Positions 26,575-37,776 of a stretch of DNA of 64,000 nucleotides are shown in pieces; position 1 is the first letter of the stretch, and every line of letters starts with the position of its first letter. The DNA comes from Yersinia massiliensis CCUG 53443. GTDB lineage: Bacteria; Pseudomonadota; Gammaproteobacteria; Enterobacterales; Enterobacteriaceae. A model generated the notes under the pieces. It was not told where the DNA came from and did no database searches. It worked only from the letters and a program-made list of their open reading frames with translations. The translations under genes were made by a program, and so were the position numbers. Where the stretch lies: contig NZ_HE997648.1 in assembly GCF_000312485.1 (NCBI RefSeq), forward strand, positions 63,827 to 127,826. The letters run 5' to 3'.

Positions 26575-28506
26575 TTAATGCATGGCCGAAAACAGCCCGC
26601 TATCGCGTAATATATGGTCGTTTCCTCGCCGGCGGGTAAACCCACTGCGGTCAAAGAATTCGAGGATTTGAATCGCCAGTTTACGGCCGACCCCCAACCG
26701 ATCACGAAAATCGGCTGCGCAGGCGCTGCCTTGAGTGCTATCCAGCTCACGGACCAAATCGGCAAACTGCTCAATGCGCTGACTGAGATAGTAACGATCT
26801 GGCACGATGGCGGTGATGTGGCCCAGTTGCGCGGCTTTACGCAGTAACGTGCGCATGTCGCCTTCATCCATATGCAGTTCAGCCGCTAAATCACGCACCC
26901 ACCAAGGGGCATCGGCGAAATAGGGGGCAACTTGCTGCCATTGCGCCTCTTCCTGAGCGGTAAAGCCTAGCCCGTGTGTGGGCAGATGCAGCCAGCCACG
27001 GGTATTTTTTAATGTTCCCTGCACGAGCAGGTTATCCATTAAGCGAAAGACCAGTCCTTCGTCCAGCGTCGGCAATGCCATACGCCGCAAACGCGCTCGC
27101 CCAAGCCCCATTTGATCGCCATGCTGTTGATGATAAAGACACAGAACGTGCAGTAGGGTTTGCTGCGCCTGTTGCGCATGGGGTTGTGACAGGATGATAT
27201 CGCCAGCGACAATGTTATCCGTATCAGCCAGTAATGCCGCCATATCCACATCAGTCAGTTGGCGTGCCCAACTGAAACTGCGTAAAGAAAGCGGCCCTTG
27301 CGCCAAATGCAGATCGAGCACATCACGGTCAGTATGCGCCTGTGCTAAAGCCGTTAACCAAGCCAAATAGGCCGGTTGCCGCTTACCGCGTTTGGGCACC
27401 GCCAGATGAATCACCCGCGCGCCACCCAAGGTTTTCTTCGCGGCAATGTCACGCAGAATCAGGCGATCATTCTCCGCCAGCCACAGTGGGGTATCTAATA
27501 GCAGCTCAGCTAAAATCAACGGTGGGGAGTCAGTGACGCTATTCCCATCGGCAGGGAGGCCGTTAGAAAGATCGGTATCATGTGGTGCCGTGAGCAGTGA
27601 AAAACGCCCAGTAATATGGCTAGCCGCATGATGTAGATGCAAGGGCTGCCAGTGTTGTATGGGGACATCAGCATCGACGACAACCAATACACGATCCACT
27701 GGCTCGGGGGGCTGCTGGGTTAACAACCAGTCGCCACGATTGATCTGCTCTTTGCTGATATCACCGCTGATATTCAGGGCAATACGTTGGCCTGCTTGCG
27801 CCTGTTGAGTATTTTGATTTTGAGCGTGGATCCCCCGCACCCGCACGGGGCCATTGCTGCCGGTCAGCCACAAGGTATCACCCACGGCGACTTTGCCCGC
27901 CAGCGCAGTACCGGTGACCACCAAACCAGCCCCTTTCACGCTAAATGCACGGTCGATAGCCAGACGAAAACGCCGTTGTAACCGGTTATTGTCGGTATTT
28001 TGCTGGTGACAATGGGCCAAATGATCGCGCAACGCACTGATACCCAGATCAGTGGTGGCGGCAGTGACAAACAGGGTGACTTGCTCTGCTTGCCAGCCTT
28101 GGGCAGTCAGTTCAGCCATGACTTGCTGGCGCACCTGTGCAATACGGTCATCATCAACCCGATCCGCTTTGGTCAGTGCCACCGTCAGTGTGGGGTGACC
28201 CGTCAGCCGTAAAATCGCCAAATGCTCGCGGGTTTGCGCCATAACGCCATCATCGCAAGCCACAACCAGCAACGCATGATCGATACCGCCCACACCGGCC
28301 AGCATATTGGCTAAGAACTTCTCATGGCCGGGGACATCAATAAAACCGAGAATATTGCCATCAGGTTGCGGCCAGTACGCGTAGCCCAGATCAATGGTCA
28401 TCCCGCGCTGTTTTTCTTCCGGCAAGCGATCGGCATCAACCCCAGTAATCGCCTGTAAAAGTGTGGTTTTGCCATGATCGACATGGCCTGCTGTCGCAAT
28501 AATCAT
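26575..28506 (-). CDS. selB: Selenocysteine-specific elongation factor SelB
   Basis: A 643-residue GTPase that carries Sec-tRNA to the ribosome and recognises the SECIS hairpin next to a UGA. The G1 loop GHVDHGKT lies at residues 7-14, DVPGHE near 57 and TKAD near 112. The EF-Tu-like domains end near residue 340, and the C-terminal part is a row of winged helices that bind the SECIS (about 375-643, ending [16 protein letters not shown]). The gene overlaps selA by four bases and is last in the fdoG-to-selB run. Confidence 0.96.
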   Translation of the reverse strand: MIIATAGHVDHGKTTLLQAITGVDADRLPEEKQRGMTIDLGYAYWPQPDGNILGFIDVPGHEKFLANMLAGVGGIDHALLVVACDDGVMAQTREHLAILRLTGHPTLTVALTKADRVDDDRIAQVRQQVMAELTAQGWQAEQVTLFVTAATTDLGISALRDHLAHCHQQNTDNNRLQRRFRLAIDRAFSVKGAGLVVTGTALAGKVAVGDTLWLTGSNGPVRVRGIHAQNQNTQQAQAGQRIALNISGDISKEQINRGDWLLTQQPPEPVDRVLVVVDADVPIQHWQPLHLHHAASHITGRFSLLTAPHDTDLSNGLPADGNSVTDSPPLILAELLLDTPLWLAENDRLILRDIAAKKTLGGARVIHLAVPKRGKRQPAYLAWLTALAQAHTDRDVLDLHLAQGPLSLRSFSWARQLTDVDMAALLADTDNIVAGDIILSQPHAQQAQQTLLHVLCLYHQQHGDQMGLGRARLRRMALPTLDEGLVFRLMDNLLVQGTLKNTRGWLHLPTHGLGFTAQEEAQWQQVAPYFADAPWWVRDLAAELHMDEGDMRTLLRKAAQLGHITAIVPDRYYLSQRIEQFADLVRELDSTQGSACAADFRDRLGVGRKLAIQILEFFDRSGFTRRRGNDHILRDSGLFSAMH

Positions 28507-29891
28507 CGAGCCAATTCCCTGAGCAACGCCGTTTCATCCTCCAAACAGCGCAAATCTAACCATATCCGCCCGTCAGCCACACGGCCAATAACCGGCTTAT
28601 TTAACCCGCGCCAATGTGTGGTCAGCGCTTCTAGCCTGCGCCCGCTGCCGTCGTTAGGCGTAAAGGTGACGGCCCAACTGGGTAACCGGTCAACCGGTAA
28701 CGAACCGCTGCCTATCTGGGACCAACAAGGCTCCACCGCCAACGTAAAATCAGCCGCATAATGGGGTGCCAGCGCGGACAGGACTCGCTGTGCGCTTTCG
28801 GCGATAGCCTCGGCTGGACGAGTCAATAACCGCAAGGTCGGTAGCCTTTCGGCCAGTTTATCGGGTTGTTGATAAAGGCGTAGCGTGGCATCGAGTGCGG
28901 CTAGCGTCATTTTGTCCACCCGCAATGCGCGTTTAAGCGGATGCTGCTGTAAGCGCTCAATCCACTGTTTTTTACCGAGAATAATCCCCGCTTGCGGCCC
29001 ACCCAGCAATTTATCACCCGAGAAGGTGACGAGATCGACACCGGCTGCAATCAGTTGCTGCGGCATCGGTTCTGCCGGTAAGCCGTAACGGGTCATGTCC
29101 ACCAGCGAACCACTGCCGAGATCTGTCGCCGTCGGGATGGCAAACTCCTGCCCCAATGCCGCCAATTGTTGCTCGGCAACGGCGGCGGTGAAGCCCTCGA
29201 TACTGTAATTGCTGGTGTGTACTTTCATCAGCAGGCCAGTGTGTTCATTGATAGCCTGACGGTAATCTTTGAGGTGCGTGCGGTTGGTGGTGCCGACTTC
29301 AACCAGCTCACAGCCCGCTTGGCGCATCACATCAGGGATACGAAACGCGCCGCCAATCTCCACCAGTTCACCGCGCGAGACGACAACCTGCTTACCTGCC
29401 GCCATGACCGTGAGCATCAAAAAGACCGCTGCCGCATTGTTATTGACGATACAGGCATCTTCCGCGCCGGTCAGTTCGCAAAGTAAATCCGCCACTGCCC
29501 GATCGCGATGACCACGACTCGCGCCACTCAGGGAATATTCCAACGTGACTGCACCGCGCATAGCATCATTCACGGCCGTAATGGCGGATTCGGCCAGCGC
29601 CGCACGACCCAAATTAGTGTGCAGCACGGTACCAGAGAGGTTAAAGACGGGTTTTAACGCGGGTTGACGTTGGTTCAATCGTTGGCGCAGCGCGGTTGGC
29701 CAATCTGCACACCAATCCGCCAGCGAATGAAACTGGCTGATGTATTCACGGGCTTCGCTTTGCATCTGGCGCAAAGTCTCGGTCAACAATGCGGGGCCAT
29801 ATTCATCAAGCAAAGGAGCCATTTCTGGCTCCCGTAACAGCCAGTCAATGGCCGGTAACTGTCGGTAAAGAGTGTGCGGTTCAGTGCTCAT
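28503..29891 (-). CDS. selA: L-seryl-tRNA(Sec) selenium transferase SelA
   Basis: A 462-residue PLP enzyme that turns Ser-tRNA(Sec) into Sec-tRNA(Sec) using selenophosphate. The start [13 protein letters not shown] is six codons inside the longest frame and aligns with E. coli SelA, though the Shine-Dalgarno is weak. Typical features are [21 protein letters not shown] and the PLP lysine in [13 protein letters not shown]. It follows fdhE by 32 bases and overlaps selB. Making Sec-tRNA also needs selC and selD, which are not in this window. Confidence 0.95.
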   Translation of the reverse strand: MSTEPHTLYRQLPAIDWLLREPEMAPLLDEYGPALLTETLRQMQSEAREYISQFHSLADWCADWPTALRQRLNQRQPALKPVFNLSGTVLHTNLGRAALAESAITAVNDAMRGAVTLEYSLSGASRGHRDRAVADLLCELTGAEDACIVNNNAAAVFLMLTVMAAGKQVVVSRGELVEIGGAFRIPDVMRQAGCELVEVGTTNRTHLKDYRQAINEHTGLLMKVHTSNYSIEGFTAAVAEQQLAALGQEFAIPTATDLGSGSLVDMTRYGLPAEPMPQQLIAAGVDLVTFSGDKLLGGPQAGIILGKKQWIERLQQHPLKRALRVDKMTLAALDATLRLYQQPDKLAERLPTLRLLTRPAEAIAESAQRVLSALAPHYAADFTLAVEPCWSQIGSGSLPVDRLPSWAVTFTPNDGSGRRLEALTTHWRGLNKPVIGRVADGRIWLDLRCLEDETALLRELAR

Positions 29892-29923
29892 CATCACGCC
29901 GGTCGCCAAGTCGGGAGAGTCGG

Positions 29924-30853
29924 TTATTCTCCGGGAAACAAGAATGGATTGATACTGCTGCGCGCAAAACCTTCGCCTTCCATTTTAGCGTCGAGAATGA
30001 GCGAGGCCAGATCGTCCGCCACAGCTTCGACCAACGGGTCTTTTTCCTGATACAGAATTTTCAGGTAAGTCCCGCAATCACCACAGCTTTCTGCTTTCAC
30101 GGCCGCCTGTTCGCTGTCTAGCGACCAATAGTTCAAATCCCGCGTTTCTTCGCAGTTGCTGCACTTAATCCGTACCACGTGCCACTCGCTTTCACACAAA
30201 TTACAGTGCAAATAACGCAAGCCATTATTCGTGCCAATATGGACCACACTGGACACCGGAATGCTGCCGCACACGGGGCAAAACTGACGATGCTCGCCAT
30301 ATTCCGCGCGTGCTTTACCAGGGATTTGGCTCGCCATCTGCGCCCAGTACAATGATAACGCGGCCCAGATAAATGGCGCTTTTTCGCTGCCGATCTGGCC
30401 AAATTCGCGATTTAGCAGCGCATCGGCGTAAAGTTCCAGCTCATTGACTGACGCTTTTTCCAGATTATCCAGCACCGCCAAAATATGATCAGGGGCATCG
30501 GGGCGTAGTTCAGCAATCAACGCGGACAGCAGCGTGCGCCAATGTTCCGTACGTGGAAAGACGCTGACATCCAGTGGCGGTTTACCGCTGGCCGCTGATT
30601 GTTCCAACTCAGCTTTCATGTCCAACACCAGCGGGTGGTCATACAACGCTTTTTGCTGTGCTTGGGTAATTTTCGCCGCGAAATCCAGATAATCAGACAG
30701 GGGGTTATCCAACGCGAGTTGCTGTAAACGTTCGGTGCGCCGGGTATACAGGCTTTTTAAATTCGCGAAAAGTAACGGCGGGATATTCCCCGCCGTCGTA
30801 CCTCTTTCGCTTTGTTTGCCCAGTTGATCTTTAGGGACAATGCGAATACTCAT
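29924..30853 (-). CDS. fdhE: Formate dehydrogenase accessory protein FdhE
   Basis: A 309-residue cytoplasmic protein required for assembly of the membrane formate dehydrogenases. It has the rubredoxin-like CXXC knuckles of the family: CPVCGS, CNLC, CSNCEE and CGDCGT between about residues 187 and 265. The N-terminus [13 protein letters not shown] is typical. Its first base overlaps the fdoI stop codon, so it belongs to the fdo operon. Confidence 0.95.
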   Translation of the reverse strand: MSIRIVPKDQLGKQSERGTTAGNIPPLLFANLKSLYTRRTERLQQLALDNPLSDYLDFAAKITQAQQKALYDHPLVLDMKAELEQSAASGKPPLDVSVFPRTEHWRTLLSALIAELRPDAPDHILAVLDNLEKASVNELELYADALLNREFGQIGSEKAPFIWAALSLYWAQMASQIPGKARAEYGEHRQFCPVCGSIPVSSVVHIGTNNGLRYLHCNLCESEWHVVRIKCSNCEETRDLNYWSLDSEQAAVKAESCGDCGTYLKILYQEKDPLVEAVADDLASLILDAKMEGEGFARSSINPFLFPGE

Positions 30854-31503
30854 CAGGGTTTCTCTTCCTGTTTTTTCTGAAGTTGCCGTTTGGCATTCAC
30901 CTCACGATACCAGCGAGGATGGTGTTTTTTCGCCCATGCCGCTGGCACCCAACCTTCCACCATCGCAGTAATGGTGCCCTTCACCCACAGAGCAGCATAG
31001 ATATGCACCATAATCACGAGAATCAAGCCCACCGCCGCCAGCGAATGCACTAACAGCGCCAGACGAATCAGCGGGATCGGGAATGAAGGCGCAAAGTAAG
31101 GCCGCCAAATCACTACGCCACTGAGCAGCAGCAGTACCAGACTGATAATAGCAGCCCAGAAGACGCATTTCTGCCCAAAATTATAGCGCCCCGTGTCGCC
31201 GACTTCCTCATTCATGGCGATTTTGTGGATATTTTTAGCCCACTCCAGATCTTCCCTGTTAATCAGGTTGTGTTTCCAGTAGCGGAAAAACATGATAAGG
31301 AAAGCGGCGAACATAATCACCCCCGCGAAGGGGTGAAGGATGCGCGCCAACTGTGGCGTACCAAAAATATTCATCAGCCAGTTAAATGACGGGAAGAAGA
31401 ACCCCAGTCCACTGATCGCTGCCAACATAAAGCAGAAGGCGACGATCCAGTGGTTGATACGCTCCGGCGCACTGTAGCGCTGGATCCGTTTTTCTTTTTT
31501 CAT
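30853..31503 (-). CDS. fdoI: Formate dehydrogenase-O cytochrome b556 subunit
   Basis: A 216-residue inner-membrane subunit with four spans that binds two b haems and passes electrons from the Fe-S subunit to quinone. Histidines in RINHWIVAF and LHPFAG, and in the later [10 protein letters not shown] and IMVHIYAAL, are candidate haem ligands. It overlaps fdoH by four bases. The C-terminal tail is Lys-rich, as in E. coli FdoI. Confidence 0.95.
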   Translation of the reverse strand: MKKEKRIQRYSAPERINHWIVAFCFMLAAISGLGFFFPSFNWLMNIFGTPQLARILHPFAGVIMFAAFLIMFFRYWKHNLINREDLEWAKNIHKIAMNEEVGDTGRYNFGQKCVFWAAIISLVLLLLSGVVIWRPYFAPSFPIPLIRLALLVHSLAAVGLILVIMVHIYAALWVKGTITAMVEGWVPAAWAKKHHPRWYREVNAKRQLQKKQEEKP

Positions 31504-32474
31504 TTGCGTGTCTCCCCGTCGTCAGCATGCTCCGCGGTGGTCTGCTCTGGTGCCTTGTCGGTCGTGTCAGAAGGTGTGGCATCTGGCTTATCGCCTTCGT
31601 CCTCTTCTTCTTCCTCAACCCGATTCGGACCCACTCCCACGTAGTGGAAGATACTGGCGGCAAAGGTGGCAGCAAAGCCGACCGCTGCCAGCGGTTTCCA
31701 GATGCCCTTCCAGAAGGTGACGGTTGGGCTAATGGTTGGGTTTTCTGGCAAGCCATGATAGAGCTGAGGTTTATCCGCATGATGCAGGACATACATCACG
31801 TGCGTACCACCCACGCCCGCGGGGTCATATAACCCTGCGTTTTCAAAGCCACGCGTTTTCAGTTCTTCGACTCGACCAGCCGCCACTTCTTTCATCGACT
31901 CTTTGGTACCAAAGTGAATCGCGCCCGTCGGGCAGGTCTTCACGCAAGCAGGTTCTTGGCCCACACCCACACGGTCAACGCACAGGGTACATTTGTACAC
32001 CCGATTGTCGTCTTTGTTCATGCGCGGCACATCGAACGGGCAACCGGCGATGCAGTAGCCACAACCAATACAATGTTCTGATTGGAAATCGACGATACCA
32101 TTCGCATATTGAATGATAGCCCCTTCCGACGGGCATGCCTTCAGGCAGCCCGGATCAGCACAGTGCATGCAGCCATCCTTACGGATGAGCCACTCCAACT
32201 TGCCGCTCTCTTCGTCTTCAACTTCAGAGAAACGCATGACCGTCCATGATTTCGCGGTCAAATCGGCGGGGTTATCGTACACCCCGACGTTATGGCCCAC
32301 TTCATCACGGATATCGTTCCACTCCGAACAGGCCACCTGACAGGCTTTACAGCCAATACAGGTGGTGACGTCGATAAGCTTCGCCACCTCTTCTTGATGG
32401 TTACGATCCTGTGGCGGCGGCGTAAGGGAGTTGGTGCCGGAGCGCCGGATAATGTCTTGTGTTTGCAGTGACAT
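31500..32474 (-). CDS. fdoH: Formate dehydrogenase-O iron-sulfur subunit
   Basis: A 324-residue beta subunit with four [4Fe-4S] clusters, set by Cys groups such as [35 protein letters not shown] and CTLCVDR. A single C-terminal membrane span (about residues 255-275; [16 protein letters not shown]) anchors it. It passes electrons from FdoG to FdoI. The tail after the span is longer and much more acidic (EEEEEDEGD and on) than that of E. coli FdoH, about 24 residues more. It lies 12 bases after fdoG. Confidence 0.95.
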   Translation of the reverse strand: MSLQTQDIIRRSGTNSLTPPPQDRNHQEEVAKLIDVTTCIGCKACQVACSEWNDIRDEVGHNVGVYDNPADLTAKSWTVMRFSEVEDEESGKLEWLIRKDGCMHCADPGCLKACPSEGAIIQYANGIVDFQSEHCIGCGYCIAGCPFDVPRMNKDDNRVYKCTLCVDRVGVGQEPACVKTCPTGAIHFGTKESMKEVAAGRVEELKTRGFENAGLYDPAGVGGTHVMYVLHHADKPQLYHGLPENPTISPTVTFWKGIWKPLAAVGFAATFAASIFHYVGVGPNRVEEEEEDEGDKPDATPSDTTDKAPEQTTAEHADDGETRK

Positions 32475-32486
32475 AGGTTCTCTCCG

Positions 32487-35400
32487 TTACACCTTTTCCA
32501 CGTTGACCAAGAACGCCTTGAACTCTGGCGTCTGCGTATTGGCATCACCGACAAACGGCGTCAGTGTGTTAGCCAGGAAGCCTTTTCTCGCCACACCCTC
32601 GAAGCCCCAGTGAATCGGGATACCGATGGTGTCCACTTCCTGTCCGTGGACATTCAGCGTGCGAATACGCTTAGTCACGACTGCCTTGGCTTTGATATAG
32701 CCACGGTTAGAGCTGACTTTCACGGTATCGCCCTGCTTGATACCTTTCTTCGTCGCCAGTTTTTCGCCAATTTCGATAAATTGTTCCGGCTGAGCGATGG
32801 CATTGAGCAACGCATGCTTGGTCCAGTAATGGAAATGCTCGGTCAAGCGATACGTCGTACCGACATACGGGAATTGCTCATGCGATCCCATCGCGGCCAA
32901 ATCGTCTTTAAAGACGCGAGCGGCCGGGTTGGAAACCACATTCGGGTGCAGCGGGTTCGTCCCCAGCGGCGTTTCGAATGGCTCATAGTGCTCAGGGAAC
33001 GGCCCTTCCGCCATTTTGTCGATGGCAAACAGGCGGCCCATCCCTTCAGGCTGCATGATAAACGGCCCAACATCACTGTCCGGCGCGGCTGCGCTGTAGT
33101 CAGGGATATCAATGCCGGTCCACTTGGCACCGTCCCACTCCAACAGCTTGCGTTTCGGATCCCAAGGTTTACCTTGTGGGTCAGCAGACGCACGGTTGTA
33201 CAGAATGCGGCGGTTAAGCGGCCATGCCCATGCCCAACCTAGCGTGTTGCCTAAGCCTGACGGATCGGCGTTATCACGGCGTGCCATCTGATTACCGGCT
33301 GGCGTCCAGCTACCAGCAAAGATCCAGCAACCACTGGCGGTGGTACCGTCATCACGCAGGTGTGCGAAGGTACTGAGTTGTTCGCCTTTCTTGACCAGCA
33401 CTTTGCCATCAGCATCAGTGATATCGGCCAGCGCGCGACCATTGCTCTCCATCGCCACTTCTTCTGGCTCTGGGTTGTCCGGTGTCAGGTAATCCCAAGT
33501 CATATTGAGCACTTGTTCTGGCACTGCACCCCCTTCGCGGCGGTACATCTCACGCAGACGGCTAAAGATACCCGCCAGAATGGCACCATCGTTCAGCGCT
33601 TGCCCTGGGGCATCTGCACCTTTCCAGTGCCATTGCAGCCAGCGACTGGAGTTAACGATAGAGCCGTTCTCTTCCGCAAAGCAGCTTGACGGCAAGCGGA
33701 ACACTTCCGTTTGAATTTTCGATGGATCGACATCGTTAAATTCGCCGTGGTTTTGCCAGAAGTTCGCGGTTTCCGTATTGAGCGGGTCAATCGTTATCAG
33801 GAACTTCAGTTTCGACAGGGAAGCCGCCACTTTGTTTTTGTTCGGGAACGAGGCCAACGGGTTAAAGCCTTGGCAGATATAGCCATTCACTTTGCCCTGC
33901 GACATCATTTCGAAATACTGCAAGACGTCGTAGCCTTTATCCCACTTCGGCAACCAGTCGTAGCCCCAGCCGTTTTCCTTCTGGGCGTTATCACCATAGA
34001 AACTCTTCATCAAACTGACGAAGAATTTCGGGTAATTACCCCAATAGTTTACCTGCCCCGGTAACAGGGTTTTCGGCGTATTCGCCTTCAGGTAAGTCTC
34101 TATATCCGGCTGTTTTTCTGATGGCAGGTTCAGGTAGCCTGGCAAGCTTTGTGACAGCAAGCCAAGGTCAGTTAACCCTTGAATATTGGAGTGGCCGCGC
34201 AAGGCGTTAATACCGCCGCCTGCCATCCCCATATTGCCCAACAATAGCTGGATCATTGCCATGGTGCGGATGTTCTGCGCGCCGATGGAGTGCTGTGTCC
34301 AGCCTAATGCATACAGGAAAGTGGCCGTTTTATTGGGCGCGCTGGTTTCGGCGAGGTATTCGCAAACCTGCAAGAAGTCCTCTTTCGGCGTACCACAAAT
34401 GCTGGATACCACATCAGGCGTATAACGGCTGACGTGCTCTTTGAGCAGGTTCCACACACAGCGAGGGTCTTGCAGGGTGACATCTCGTTTGGCAAAGCCG
34501 TTCTCGTCCAACTGATAATTCCAGCTGGTTTTGTCGTATTTGCGCGCATCGGCGTCATAACCGCTGAATAAACCGTCTTCGAAGGTATAGTCTTCTCGCA
34601 CCAGCAAGCTGGCGTTGGTATAGGCTTCAACGTATTCACGGTTAATTTTTTCGTGGGTCATCAGGTACAACAATACGCCGGACAGGAACGCGATATCGGA
34701 ACCGGAACGGATTGGCGTATAGAAGTCAGCCACCGAAGCAGTTCGGGTAAAGCGCGGGTCTATCACCAGCAGCTTAGCATTGTTGTGGATTTTGGCTTCC
34801 ATCGCCCAGCGGAACCCCACCGGATGCGCTTCTGCCGCATTACCGCCCATGACGATAACTAAATTCGCGTTCTTAATGTCAACCCAGTGGTTGGTCATCG
34901 CACCGCGACCAAATGTTGGAGCAAGACTTGCTACCGTTGGTCCGTGTCAGACACGTGCTTGGTTGTCTACGGCAAGCATGCCGAGAGCGCGACTAAATTT
35001 TTGGGTCAGATAACCCGTTTCGTTGCTGGATGCTGACGCACACAGCATACCGGTACTCAGCCAACGGTTGACGGTCACGCCAGCATCGTTGGTCTTAATG
35101 AAGTTAGCGTCCCGGTCTTCTTTCATCAGCTTGGCAATGCGGTCAAACGCATCATCCCAAGTGATTCGCTGCCATTTGTCAGAACCTGGCGCGCGGTATT
35201 CAGGGTATTTCAGGCGGCCTTCACTGTGGATGAAATCCACCAGCCCCGCACCTTTCGGGCAAAGTGCGCCACGGTTGACCGGATGATCCGGATCCCCTTC
35301 GATGTGGAAAATACTTTCTTTGGCGTTTTTCGCGCCGTCGCCGAGGCTATACATCAACAGCCCACAACCGACAGAGCAATATGTGCAGGTATTTCGCGTT

Positions 35401-35534
35401 TCACGGGCGCGCAGCAATTTGTAATTGCGCGTTTCCGCCAGCGCCACTGCCGGCGCAAAGCCGAGTGCCGCAACCGTGGTTCCTGCCATACCGCCAGCAC
35501 AGATCTTAAAGAACTGCCTTCTGCTGACCTGCAT
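32487..35534 (-). CDS. fdoG: Formate dehydrogenase-O catalytic subunit, selenoprotein
   Basis: A 1015-residue molybdopterin enzyme that oxidises formate, facing the periplasm. It is one gene read through an in-frame TGA at 34947-34949, which encodes Sec196 (context RV-U-HGPTVASL). A SECIS hairpin follows at once. The start MQVSRRQFF gives a twin-arginine signal (SRRQFFKI) and matches E. coli FdoG; the longer frame begins five codons earlier. Cysteines for one [4Fe-4S] cluster lie in CTYCSVGCGLLM and ALCPKG. It is the first gene of fdoGHI-fdhE-selAB. Confidence 0.96.
34909..34949 (-). promoter_or_regulatory. SECIS element of fdoG
   Basis: The TGA (34947-34949) is followed by a hairpin at 34918-34935 with stem GG-AGCA / TGCT-CC, one bulged T and a loop AGTCT. 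Bulged U and GU in the apical loop are the features SelB needs in E. coli fdhF and fdnG. It lies within the coding sequence, as bacterial SECIS elements do. Confidence 0.85.
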
Positions 35535-35877
35535 GGGTCTCTCCTTCATTCATCGTCACATTGTTTTACCCTTCATCTTTCAAGTGGCAGGCAGGTGGGC
35601 TTACTCGTTCATCCCGATCACTTACCGAGACAAGTTCATCGAGATTTTCTTGTTTACCGCCGTCCTGCATCCTGAAATCGATGGGGTATAGAGTTGCTAT
35701 TAACCAATTTGGAATTCACGCTTCCCTCAACGAAATAGGAAGCGCTAAAATCGCTGACGCGATATCACGCTTTGCCGTGTGGGATACATATCTTTAAATA
35801 GCGATATATAGCCACACGATTCTTAATGTGAATGTTACCACATTGTGATTATGGGTTATAACTTTCAGGACCGCATA
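35535..35877. promoter_or_regulatory. Divergent regulatory region fdoG / fdhD
   Basis: The 343 bases between fdoG and fdhD hold both promoters but no clear gene. Near fdhD, TGTGAATGTTACCACA (35827-35842) matches nine of ten fixed positions of the CRP site. The fdhD start itself has AGGA seven bases before GTG. Nothing further can be assigned. Confidence 0.4.
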
Positions 35878-36705
35878 GTGAGCCAGATCAAACCTTCAGG
35901 AAATGACATCGCTAGCGAAATCTGCGGTGCAAAACAACTTAACGTGCTACAGCGCCACCAAATGGCACAGCCGCAATTGGATTGGCTGGCAGAAGAAGTG
36001 CCGGTTGCACTGGTCTACAATGGCATTTCCCATGTTGTGATGATGGCAACACCCAAAGATTTGGAGGCTTTCGCGCTGGGGTTTTCCCTATCAGAGGGCA
36101 TTATCCAAACCCCACAAGAAATCTATGCGATTGATGCCACTCGCGGCTGCAATGGCATAGAAATTAACATTGAATTATCAAGCCGCCGATTCGCCGGATT
36201 AAAAGAGCGCCGTCGAGCGATGGCAGGGCGCACGGGCTGTGGTGTCTGCGGCATAGAGCAACTGGATGATATCTTCCGCCCCATCACGCCACTTCCCTTC
36301 ACGCAAACCTTTAATCTGAATCAATTGGATAGCGCTCTTGCGCAGCTCAAGCAGGTACAGACGGTGGGTCAACTGACTGGGTGTACTCATGCCGCAGCGT
36401 GGATTAATCCGCAGGGTGAGTTATTAGGCGGCTGCGAAGATGTGGGTCGTCATGTGGCGCTAGATAAATTGCTGGGCATACGAGCCAAACAGCCGTGGCA
36501 ACAAGGCGCAGTGCTGGTATCCAGCCGAGCCAGCTACGAGATGGTGCAGAAAACCGCTATGTGCGGCGCAGAGATTTTATTTGCCGTTTCCGCTGCCACC
36601 ACCCTCGCGGTTGAGGTCGCCGAACGCTGCAATTTGACGTTGGTCGGCTTCAGTAAGCCCGGTAGAGCAACGGTCTATACTCATCCACAGCGTATTATGG
36701 AATAG
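35878..36705 (+). CDS. fdhD: Formate dehydrogenase sulfurtransferase FdhD
   Basis: A 275-residue factor that passes sulfur from IscS to the molybdenum cofactor of formate dehydrogenases. The start is taken as GTG (VSQIKPSG) because AGGA precedes it at the right distance and the N-terminus then matches known FdhD; an ATG 11 codons upstream is possible. The loop Cys pair lies in [13 protein letters not shown], and the later [10 protein letters not shown] and [14 protein letters not shown] are conserved. It is divergent from the operon it serves. Confidence 0.93.
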   Translation: MSQIKPSGNDIASEICGAKQLNVLQRHQMAQPQLDWLAEEVPVALVYNGISHVVMMATPKDLEAFALGFSLSEGIIQTPQEIYAIDATRGCNGIEINIELSSRRFAGLKERRRAMAGRTGCGVCGIEQLDDIFRPITPLPFTQTFNLNQLDSALAQLKQVQTVGQLTGCTHAAAWINPQGELLGGCEDVGRHVALDKLLGIRAKQPWQQGAVLVSSRASYEMVQKTAMCGAEILFAVSAATTLAVEVAERCNLTLVGFSKPGRATVYTHPQRIME

Positions 36706-36731
36706 AAAGACCACACAATTAGTACGGCATT

Positions 36732-36767
36732 GATAATCATTTTCAATATCATTTAATTAACTATAAT
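36732..36767 (+). promoter_or_regulatory. Fur box and -10 upstream of sodA
   Basis: GATAATCATTTTCAATATC (36732-36750) matches 15 of 19 positions of the Fur consensus. TATAAT (36762-36767) is a clean -10 just after it. Iron repression of sodA is well known in E. coli; the site suggests the same here. Confidence 0.7.
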
Positions 36768-36831
36768 GATCCGAATGCTTACGCGGTGCTTACTTTTTTT
36801 GCGCCGCCCTACACCTACGGAGACGATGATT

Positions 36832-37455
36832 ATGAGTTACTCACTGCCATCCCTGCCTTATGCTTATGATGCTTTAGAACCCCATTTCGATAAGCAGACG
36901 ATGGAAATCCATCACACCAAACACCACCAAACCTATGTTAACAATGCAAACACGGTGTTGGAGAGCTTCCCTGAGCTGGCAAAACTGAGTGTTGAAGAAC
37001 TGATTCAAGACTTGGATAAAGTTCCTGCTGAAAAGCGCACCTTTATGCGCAACAACGCGGGTGGCCACGCTAACCACAGCCTGTTCTGGAAAGGTCTGAA
37101 ACTGGGTACCACCCTCACAGGTGACCTGAAAGCCGCTATCGAGCGTGACTTCAAATCTGTTGACGATTTCAAAGCAACATTTGAACAAGCAGCAGCAACC
37201 CGTTTCGGTTCAGGCTGGGCGTGGCTGGTACTGAAAGCTGACGGCAAACTGGCAGTCGTTTCTACGGCTAACCAAGATAGCCCATTGATGGGTGAAGCTG
37301 TTGCTGGCGCATCTGGCTTCCCAATTATCGGTCTGGATGTGTGGGAACACGCTTACTACCTGAAATTCCAAAACCGTCGCCCAGACTACATCAAAGCATT
37401 CTGGAACGTGGTTAACTGGGATGAAGCTGCCGCGCGTTTCGCTCAAGCTAAATAA
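36832..37455 (+). CDS. sodA: Manganese superoxide dismutase SodA
   Basis: A 207-residue cytoplasmic enzyme that converts superoxide to hydrogen peroxide and oxygen. The start [12 protein letters not shown] is 22 codons inside the longest frame and matches the family. Metal ligands are H27 and H82 in [15 protein letters not shown] and [13 protein letters not shown], and D and H in [10 protein letters not shown]. Gly and Gln choices near the metal ([14 protein letters not shown]) fit the Mn type. A Fur box and a -10 precede it, and a strong terminator follows. The sodA-yiiM order of E. coli is kept, with a chemoreceptor gene in between. Confidence 0.96.
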   Translation: MSYSLPSLPYAYDALEPHFDKQTMEIHHTKHHQTYVNNANTVLESFPELAKLSVEELIQDLDKVPAEKRTFMRNNAGGHANHSLFWKGLKLGTTLTGDLKAAIERDFKSVDDFKATFEQAAATRFGSGWAWLVLKADGKLAVVSTANQDSPLMGEAVAGASGFPIIGLDVWEHAYYLKFQNRRPDYIKAFWNVVNWDEAAARFAQAK

Positions 37456-37509
37456 TATCACCCATACTCTTCCTATGCCTTAAACGGCGGGGAGTCGGGA
37501 TTGAATCAA

Positions 37510-37541
37510 TGCCAGCAAGGTCATTCTTGCTGGCATTTTTT
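37510..37541 (+). terminator. Terminator of sodA
   Basis: TGCCAGCAAG and CTTGCTGGCA form a 10-bp stem followed by TTTTTTATT. Confidence 0.85.
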
Positions 37542-37546
37542 ATTGT

Positions 37547-37573
37547 TAAAGTTTAACCAAAGCCTGCCGATAG
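37547..37573 (+). promoter_or_regulatory. Flagellar sigma-28 (FliA) promoter
   Basis: TAAAGTTT (37547-37554), an 11-base spacer and GCCGATAG (37566-37573) match the consensus TAAAGTTT-N11-GCCGATAA at 15 of 16 positions. It lies about 200 bases before the chemoreceptor gene and just after the sodA terminator. Confidence 0.8.
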
Positions 37574-37776
37574 TTTGTTCAAGAGGGATATGGGTATTTA
37601 TGGCATGAATATCTGGACTAGAGTCTGGAAATGAAGCCATAAAAACGTTAGGGATAATACTCTTGCCAAGATGATCCCACGTCCAACCCGCCTCTCAACT
37701 CCTCTAATAACTAGACCTCCCCCGTTCACCTACGCTGACTAATTTGCAGCAAAGACACCGCATAATGGAGAAGAAC

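Noticed and set aside
34898-34950. Break in fdoG, suggesting a frameshift or pseudogene
   Set aside because: The break is a TGA at the exact Sec196 position of FdoG/FdnG with a SECIS hairpin after it, and selA and selB are present in the same operon. It is a selenocysteine codon.
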